Positions 7,457 through 12,602 of a DNA stretch of 12,602 bases are shown here, in pieces. The DNA comes from Saprospiraceae bacterium (GTDB lineage: Bacteria > Bacteroidota > Bacteroidia > Chitinophagales > Saprospiraceae): contig JAHDCE010000053.1 of NCBI GenBank assembly GCA_020630045.1, positions 1 through 12,602 of the forward strand. Reading direction: 5' to 3'. A program made the translations under genes and the position numbers. The notes under the pieces are model-generated. The model made no database searches. It saw only the letters and a program-made list of their open reading frames with translations, and had not been told where the DNA came from. The number at the start of each line of letters is the position of its first letter. The first letter of the stretch is position 1.

Positions 7457-9304
7457 TCACTTGTTTTGTAACAGATTTGCATCAAGCATTCGCTGCTCGA
7501 TCCACTTCCTTTTAGGGGAAATCGCCCCATCTTTTAAATAACTTTCTATTAATAAACTGGCGATGGGTGCAGCATATGTTCCTCCAAAACCCGCATTTTC
7601 TATAAAAACCGCCATTGCGATTTGCGGATTTTCTTTTGGAGCAAAACAAAAAAACACCGAATGGTCTTTACCGTGAACGTTTTCCGAAGTACCGGTTTTG
7701 CCGCAAATCGAAATACTATCCACACGTGCCATTGTCGCCGTCCCTGCTTGTACTGCTAATTCCATGCCATCTATGACCGGGGCATAATGTTCACGGGATG
7801 CTCGCGTACTAAAAACCTCTTTTTTTTCTATCGGAAAATAGCCTTCCATAGTGTTGAATCCTTTGACCAAATGCGGTCTTTTGAACCAACCCCGATTGGC
7901 TATGGCCGACACGACATTCGCCATTTGGAGCGTCGTCATTTCAGTTTCCCCTTGGCCGATGGCCAGGGAAATGATGGTCGGAGCCCGCCATCCGCCATTC
8001 GGGTAAATTCTATTGTAAGTTTTTGAGTCAGGTAGATTTCCCGATTTTTCTCCGGGTATGTCTATCCCGAGTTTACTACCCACGCCGAAGGTTTTGAGAT
8101 AACTCGCCAAGGTATCCAAACCTTTGCTCGCCTGCTTGAATCCGTATTGTTCCACAACGTCCCGGAACATTTGACAATAATAGGCATTACAAGAATGCTG
8201 CATCGCCATGGTTACGTTCGAAGGATAGGGGTGACTATGACATCCTAAGGGTTTCTTTCCCCCGTAATTATACCCGCCACCACAACTAAACCCCCTGTTG
8301 GAATTCCAAATGCCGGATTCCATTCCAACTAGGGACATCATCGATTTGTATATGGATCCCGGAGGGTACTGAGCGGATAAGGCACGATTGAAAAAGGGTT
8401 TCATCGTATCAGTGACGAGTGCGTTGAAGACAGCACCTCGATTACGATGCATAGACAATAAATTCGGGTCATAACTCGGTGTGCTGACCAAAGCCAATAC
8501 TTCTCCTGACGCGGGTTCAATGGCGACAATGGCTCCTCGTTTATTCGCCATTAGCTGCTCCGCATATTTTTGGAGTTCGACATCCAAGGTCGTGACCAAA
8601 TCATGTCCTTTAATCGCACTGGAATCACGTCTGCCTTCAGCATACTTTCCTTGAACCCTTCCGAAATTATCTTTTAATACATAATTATATCCTTTCCGAC
8701 CTCTCAATTGATTGTCGTAGTTCAATTCGATTCCATTACTTCCGACATAATCCCCTAGGATAAATTTTTCCGGAGCGTCTTCTATTTGGCGTGGAGAAAC
8801 TTCACTCAAATACCCGAGAACATGTGCACCAACCTTTTGCGGATATTGCCGGATGTTCCTTTGTTGGATGAAAAATCCGGGAAACTCATACATGCTCTCC
8901 TGAAATTCCGCCAAGGAAATCCCGGGGATACTTTTCATAAAAGCGAATGGAATCTTTTTGTCATATCGGTAATCGCTCCAATCTTGTTCTATGTTTTTGT
9001 TGAAATCCTCACGGGTTATTTTGAGTAAGCGACAAAACTTGGAAGTATCCATTTCTCCCACTTGATCATAAGTGACCATCAGATCATACATGGGAGTGTT
9101 GTTGACCAATATTTTATTATTCCTATCAAGGATAAGTCCCCTAGAGGGATATTGGACGATTTTATGTACAGCAACGGAGTTTGCCCGATCCGAATATGAC
9201 CCGTCCAATACTTGGATTTGGAATGCTTTCCCCACAAAAATCAGCCCGACTAGTATGAGTACGATTCTAATGATATGTTGTCGATTGTAAAATGGATCCT
9301 GCAT
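7457..9304 (-). CDS. mrdA: Penicillin-binding protein 2, elongasome peptidoglycan DD-transpeptidase
   Basis: This class B PBP crosslinks stem peptides of new peptidoglycan in the lateral wall, working in the periplasm with MreC, MreD and RodA. The 615 residues show a short cytoplasmic N-terminus, one membrane anchor at about 10-30, a dimerization region with 'SRGLILDRNNKIL' at 54-66, and the transpeptidase domain. Catalytic motifs are intact: S317-I-Y-K320 in 'PPGSIYK', S371-C-N373, and K536-T-G538 followed by T539. Length is typical of Bacteroidota PBP2. The start is fixed by context: the ATG lies 2 bp after the mreD stop, implying translational coupling. It is the last gene of the cluster; no rodA follows. 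FtsI, the division paralogue, is less likely given the mre neighbours and the absence of an ftsL/murE context. Confidence 0.96.
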   Translation of the reverse strand: MQDPFYNRQHIIRIVLILVGLIFVGKAFQIQVLDGSYSDRANSVAVHKIVQYPSRGLILDRNNKILVNNTPMYDLMVTYDQVGEMDTSKFCRLLKITREDFNKNIEQDWSDYRYDKKIPFAFMKSIPGISLAEFQESMYEFPGFFIQQRNIRQYPQKVGAHVLGYLSEVSPRQIEDAPEKFILGDYVGSNGIELNYDNQLRGRKGYNYVLKDNFGRVQGKYAEGRRDSSAIKGHDLVTTLDVELQKYAEQLMANKRGAIVAIEPASGEVLALVSTPSYDPNLLSMHRNRGAVFNALVTDTMKPFFNRALSAQYPPGSIYKSMMSLVGMESGIWNSNRGFSCGGGYNYGGKKPLGCHSHPYPSNVTMAMQHSCNAYYCQMFRDVVEQYGFKQASKGLDTLASYLKTFGVGSKLGIDIPGEKSGNLPDSKTYNRIYPNGGWRAPTIISLAIGQGETEMTTLQMANVVSAIANRGWFKRPHLVKGFNTMEGYFPIEKKEVFSTRASREHYAPVIDGMELAVQAGTATMARVDSISICGKTGTSENVHGKDHSVFFCFAPKENPQIAMAVFIENAGFGGTYAAPIASLLIESYLKDGAISPKRKWIEQRMLDANLLQNK

Positions 9305-9306
9305 AG

Positions 9307-9831
9307 TCAGTTTTTAGGATTCATCAAAAGGGAATGAACGACAATCATCAGTAAGGATACCGGAAGGCTGAGTAGGGTGCGGATAGCAATTTCTTGAAAG
9401 AAAACAACAGAAAAGTAATCCATCGAAAAATAAAAAATCAAATGCAGTGCCATCATGATGGAAGCATATTGCATATAACTTGAAAACCCCATCCGATAAC
9501 GATTCGGACTATGGGTTTCCACATATCCGCCCTTGGGGGCTAAAAATGAAAGCACAATCGGTCTGATCCATCCGATAAATGTACCGGCCGAGGCATGAAC
9601 CCCTACTGTGCCATAGAATAAATCGACGGAAAGTCCTAGGGTAAAACCCAATAATACAAGTGCCCACTTAGGAGTGTTGTGCGGCAACATGATAATGAAT
9701 AGGGGATAGATGATGAAGTTGACATGATGTAAAACACCATCCCCCAAACGGATACCTTGCAATATCAAAACTTGGATTAAAACCAGCGAAACGAATCGGA
9801 TGATATGTGTCAATCTCAAATTACTCATCAT
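9307..9831 (-). CDS. mreD: Rod shape-determining membrane protein MreD
   Basis: MreD is an inner-membrane component of the elongasome that works with MreC to link MreB to PBP2 and RodA. The 174 residues are almost wholly hydrophobic, with about five membrane helices. 'LGLSVDLFYGTVGVHA' around Asp70 is the recognisable family signature, and the length is normal. The reading starts with Met-Met: using the first, the gene overlaps the end of mreC by 11 bp; the second ATG would reduce this to 8 bp. Either way translation is probably coupled to mreC. MreD is weakly conserved in sequence, so position between mreC and mrdA is an important part of the evidence. Confidence 0.93.
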   Translation of the reverse strand: MMSNLRLTHIIRFVSLVLIQVLILQGIRLGDGVLHHVNFIIYPLFIIMLPHNTPKWALVLLGFTLGLSVDLFYGTVGVHASAGTFIGWIRPIVLSFLAPKGGYVETHSPNRYRMGFSSYMQYASIMMALHLIFYFSMDYFSVVFFQEIAIRTLLSLPVSLLMIVVHSLLMNPKN

Positions 9832-10654
9832 CTAAAAGCGATTCCAGTTCTATCTGCTCTTTTCTGAGCAAATTGGTAATGACATAAACATGTTTGATAT
9901 TGTTCAAGTTGTTTGACAGTTCGACATTGATTTGATGGTAACCCGTACCGATATTCGTTGACAATGAATGCACTTTCCCGATGTGAATGCCCGCTGGAAA
10001 TATACTCGAATATCCGCTGGTCTCCACTTTATGCCCGACTTCAACAGGAACATGGCTAGGGATTCCTTCCAATTGAAGATATCTTGAATCCAATCCGTCC
10101 CAAGTAAGTGTCCCGATAAAACCCGCCGTTCCGAGTGCGGCCGAAATCCTGGATTCTCGATGCAGTACAGACATGCCCCTTGAGTAGTGTTCCGATGTAT
10201 TTCGAACGATTCCTACAATCCCATGATCCGATATGATGCCGGAATGTGGTTGGATTTTATGAAACGCTCCTCGGTTTATTGTGATATAATTATTCGGGTT
10301 ATTGGTAGTATTGTTCGTGGCCTTGGCAGCTAAATATCGATATTGCTGGAAATAAGGGGCTCCATTGTCTATCGTATCGGTATCGATTATATTGTTGAAT
10401 TTGGAAGCCTCCAATCGTTCAAATAACTTGGCATTGTCTTCTGCGAGTTGTTGGGCGAGCTCCGGATAATCCAAGTAGCGGGTACCCCAATCCCGAATGC
10501 CGAATGTCCAACCTGAAACCACATTGCTGGTAGCGGAAAAAATCCCCCTTTGATGAGGGTTGAACCGGACGATGAGGACGAAACAAATGATTTCTAACAA
10601 TATGAATAATAGGAACGCCCGGAACCTATATAATATCGCTAGAATATTTTGCAT
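9821..10654 (-). CDS. mreC: Rod shape-determining protein MreC
   Basis: MreC is a bitopic periplasmic scaffold that binds and activates PBP2 and connects it to MreB through MreD. In the 277 residues I see a cytoplasmic tip, a membrane helix at about 11-31, a charged helical stretch at 60-86 suited to the family's dimerizing coiled coil, and then the beta-rich periplasmic domain. The segment 'NYITINRGAFHKI' followed by 'GIISDHGIVGIV' corresponds to the conserved first barrel, and 'VGHKVETSGYSSIFPAGIHIGKV' (read as two pieces around Gly-Tyr) to the second. The acidic tail 'ESLLDDE' overlaps the mreD start. No Shine-Dalgarno is visible before the ATG at 10654. It lies 98 bp behind mreB, a wider gap than between the later genes. 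Confidence 0.95.
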   Translation of the reverse strand: MQNILAILYRFRAFLLFILLEIICFVLIVRFNPHQRGIFSATSNVVSGWTFGIRDWGTRYLDYPELAQQLAEDNAKLFERLEASKFNNIIDTDTIDNGAPYFQQYRYLAAKATNNTTNNPNNYITINRGAFHKIQPHSGIISDHGIVGIVRNTSEHYSRGMSVLHRESRISAALGTAGFIGTLTWDGLDSRYLQLEGIPSHVPVEVGHKVETSGYSSIFPAGIHIGKVHSLSTNIGTGYHQINVELSNNLNNIKHVYVITNLLRKEQIELESLLDDE

Positions 10655-10752
10655 AAAAAGCTGTGGAATTTACAAATCCCGCCCTTGTATTGAGGACATG
10701 TATGTGATACGATATAGCTTGTGTTTTGTTGTTGTGGTTGTGTAAAACCCAA

Positions 10753-11784
10753 TTAAATACTTTTCCGGTCAATTAGGAAAGAGAATTTTTGAGTATTGTT
10801 CAATGCTATTCCCGTTCCGCGAACAACGGCTCGGAGCGGGTCTTCCGCTACATGTACATCAAGCTTGGTTTTTTGGCTGATACGGATATCCAACCCACGA
10901 AGCAATGCCCCTCCACCGGTCAAGTACAATCCGGTTTTATAAATGTCCGACGCCAATTCAGGAGGTGTGTTCTCCAATGCTTTCAAAATGGCATCCTCAA
11001 TCTTAGAAATGGATTTGTCCAGACAGTGAGCGATTTCGCTATAGGAAACTTTGATTTGTTTGGGGATACCCGTCATCAAGTCCCGACCGTTAACCGCATA
11101 TTCATCCGGAGGAGTTTCCAACTCATGAAGAGCGGATCCCACATTGATTTTGATTTGCTCCGCCGTTCGTTCTCCGATAAGGATATTGTGCTGACGTTTC
11201 ATATAGTTCATGATGTCAGTAGTGAACTCATCACCGGCTATTCGGATAGATTGGTCACAGACAATTCCGGATAAGGCGATGACGGCGATTTCCGTCGTAC
11301 CACCTCCTATATCAATAATCATATTTCCAATAGGCTCTTCTACATCTAGTCCGATACCCAAAGCCGCAGCCATAGGTTCATGGATGAGATAAGTCTCCTT
11401 GGAATCCACATGGTCGGCGGAGTCAAAAACAGCTCTCTTCTCCACTTCTGTAATGCCGGAAGGGATACAAATCACCATTTTCATGTGGTTGAATATCTTT
11501 TTACGAGGCCCCATCATATTGATCATGCCCTCAATCATTCTCTCGGCTGCTTGGAAGTCGGCAATTACCCCATCTCTAAGTGGCCTGACCGTTTTTATGT
11601 TTTCATGGGTCTTTCCATGCATCTGCATGGCTTTCCTTCCCACTGCGATGATATCATTGGTACGACGATCCATAGCGACGATGGAAGGTTCGTCAACAAT
11701 GACTTTCCCGTCTTGTATGATAAGTGTGTTGGCCGTGCCTAAATCTATTGCGATTTCTGTCTTAAAAAAATTGAATAATCCCAT
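10753..11784 (-). CDS. mreB: Rod shape-determining actin homologue MreB
   Basis: MreB forms ATP-dependent filaments on the inner face of the cytoplasmic membrane and orients the lateral cell-wall machinery. The 343 residues match the usual length. The N-terminal 'MGLFNFFKTE' is an amphipathic, membrane-binding type segment. Actin-superfamily motifs are intact: phosphate 1 at 14-20 (D-LGTANT), 'HEPMAAALG' with the presumed catalytic Glu136, phosphate 2 at 158-165 (D-IGGGTTE), and the adenosine motif 'TGGGALLRGL' at 289-298. The start at 11784 is supported by AAGGA placed 7 bases upstream, unusual for this phylum. It is the first gene of the cluster and its promoter must lie in the long region to its right. 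FtsA and MreB-like Mbl proteins are alternatives excluded by overall similarity and neighbours. Confidence 0.98.
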   Translation of the reverse strand: MGLFNFFKTEIAIDLGTANTLIIQDGKVIVDEPSIVAMDRRTNDIIAVGRKAMQMHGKTHENIKTVRPLRDGVIADFQAAERMIEGMINMMGPRKKIFNHMKMVICIPSGITEVEKRAVFDSADHVDSKETYLIHEPMAAALGIGLDVEEPIGNMIIDIGGGTTEIAVIALSGIVCDQSIRIAGDEFTTDIMNYMKRQHNILIGERTAEQIKINVGSALHELETPPDEYAVNGRDLMTGIPKQIKVSYSEIAHCLDKSISKIEDAILKALENTPPELASDIYKTGLYLTGGGALLRGLDIRISQKTKLDVHVAEDPLRAVVRGTGIALNNTQKFSFLIDRKSI

Positions 11785-11791
11785 TTATTGA

Positions 11792-11796
11792 TCCTT
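11792..11796 (-). promoter_or_regulatory. Shine-Dalgarno site of mreB
   Basis: On the minus strand AAGGA lies 7 bases before the ATG, an optimal spacing. A further purine-rich AGGAGG occurs around 11814-11819, too far upstream to set this start. The other minus-strand genes here have no comparable site, as is common in Bacteroidota. Confidence 0.5.
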
Positions 11797-12258
11797 GTCC
11801 GGATTTTATTTTCCCTCCTGGGAATTGGCTGTTGAAATAAAAAATGATAATGGTCAGTGTGCTGAATGTGCTAAATACCCAAAAACATTGATGCTACATA
11901 TGTTTTTTAGGTTGTTTGTGTATCGATACTTGGAATTTTCTTATTCCAATACAAAAAGAAAATAGATCTGGAAAATCCTTTTGTTTAGTGTTGGAGGCAA
12001 CAAGAAAATGCCTTGTTTGGATTTCTTCTTACAAAGGAACTTATTTTTTTTAAAATTAGGAAGTTATCTAAAGGATTTTCACGAATTAAATGCAATGATT
12101 TTTTTAAAATATCAAAAGTGTTCTAATGAATGTGAATAGAGAGGTATTCGTACCATTTTTTTCTTCTTCTGCCATATGTTTTTTGAATGCACTTGTTAAG
12201 GGTCATGGCATAAATAAGTGTTTGATTTGATGTCTGGTATTTTATAGCGAATCAAGAC

Positions 12259-12289
12259 GGATTAGAGACACATAGTAAGGTGTTAATCC
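12259..12289. repeat. Stem-loop in the mreB upstream region
   Basis: GGATTA at 12259-12264 pairs with TAATCC at 12284-12289, and inside it ACAC pairs with GTGT, with a 3-base bulge on one side and an 8-base loop. No T-run adjoins it. It could belong to a leader or an unannotated small RNA; nothing else supports either. Confidence 0.35.
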
Positions 12290-12602
12290 AACGAAAAGTC
12301 GCGGTAAAAGACCTTCATGAAAGTGGACGGATGTTTATTCCATGACGCTTAGAATCTGGTACAAGGCAAGGGGATTGGAGACTGTCCAGTAAACTCCTGT
12401 AACGCATATATTTTTTTCATTTCATATAATAGGATTTTATTGGAGTCCAAGATACTTCCACTTTTTTCACATGGTACTCAATAATAATGTCACGCGGTTT
12501 TGGCTTAGTTTTAGTGGATTTGATTATGTTTGGTGTCACGGCGAAACAAATATTAATTCCTTTCTAACCCATCCTTTGGTTTAAAATTTGCCTGGATTGG
12601 GC

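Larger units (their letters stand above)
11785..12602. other. Long AT-rich region upstream of mreB without a recognised gene
   Basis: This region of 818 bp has frequent stops in all frames and many T-runs. It must carry the mreB promoter, but I found no good TTG/TAnnTTTG pair on the minus strand. Structures seen: a perfect 10-bp palindrome gtatcgatac at 11920-11929, directly followed by a 7-bp hairpin pairing 11930-11936 (ttggaat) with 11943-11949 (attccaa), and a stem-loop at 12259-12289. A 34-codon frame at 12126-12230 (+) with a hydrophobic middle is too weak to call. At the right edge a minus-strand frame is open from 12602 to a TAA near 12558, which could be the tail of a gene outside the window. 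Confidence 0.55.

Noticed and set aside
10789..11274. 161-codon plus-strand frame inside mreB
   Set aside because: It is fully antisense to a highly conserved mreB coding region and shows no domain or start signal.
12126..12230. 34-codon plus-strand frame with a hydrophobic middle, a possible membrane micropeptide
   Set aside because: No ribosome binding site, no recognisable family, and frames of this length are common by chance in this AT-rich region.
12240..12410. Structured stretch considered as tmRNA, 6S RNA or SRP RNA
   Set aside because: None of the hallmark conserved segments of these RNAs is present; only one small stem-loop is clear.
12558..12602. Minus-strand frame from the right edge ending in TAA, possible C-terminus of a gene outside the window
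   Set aside because: About 14 codons are too few to support a call, and the residues match nothing I recognise.

Overview
The window looks like a chromosome segment from a member of the Bacteroidota. Three things point there: a giant secreted protein with a type IX secretion (T9SS) type A C-terminal sorting domain, a second protein with the same Fn3-like module, and a cell-shape cluster in the order mreB-mreC-mreD-PBP2 typical of that phylum. Base composition is moderately AT-rich and Shine-Dalgarno sites are mostly absent, as is usual there. The SdrD B-like repeats in a very large adhesin-like protein recall Saprospiria, Cytophagia or Chitinophagia, but I cannot fix the class from this sequence.

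Layout, left to right. Bases 3-545 (+) are the 3' part of a DUF2306-type membrane protein whose start lies outside the window. A 194-bp gap holds a possible Bacteroidota-type promoter. Bases 740-6034 (+) encode a 1764-residue exported protein: signal peptide, jellyroll-like N-terminal region, two SdrD B-like domains, seven blade-like repeats of about 60 residues (a predicted seven-bladed beta-propeller), four more SdrD B-like domains, an Fn3-like module and the T9SS sorting domain. A strong intrinsic terminator follows at 6065-6098. Bases 6099-6485 are non-coding as far as I can tell and hold a long imperfect hairpin at 6298-6360. Bases 6486-7142 (-) encode a 218-residue exported protein that is essentially a standalone version of the last two modules of the giant protein.

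From 7457 to 11784 everything is on the minus strand: mreB, then mreC after 98 bp, mreD overlapping mreC by 11 bp, and the transpeptidase PBP2 (mrdA) 2 bp after mreD. These build the elongasome: MreB filaments under the inner membrane, linked through MreC and MreD to the periplasmic transpeptidase that crosslinks new lateral-wall peptidoglycan. The partner glycosyltransferase gene rodA, often next in this phylum, is not downstream of mrdA. The last 818 bp, upstream of mreB, contain no convincing gene but several small inverted repeats.

I see no mobile element, CRISPR array, rRNA or tRNA, and no clearly new multi-gene system. The most unusual content is the architecture of the 1764-residue protein (a propeller set inside an SdrD B-like array, with cysteines bracketing modules) and its small convergent relative.
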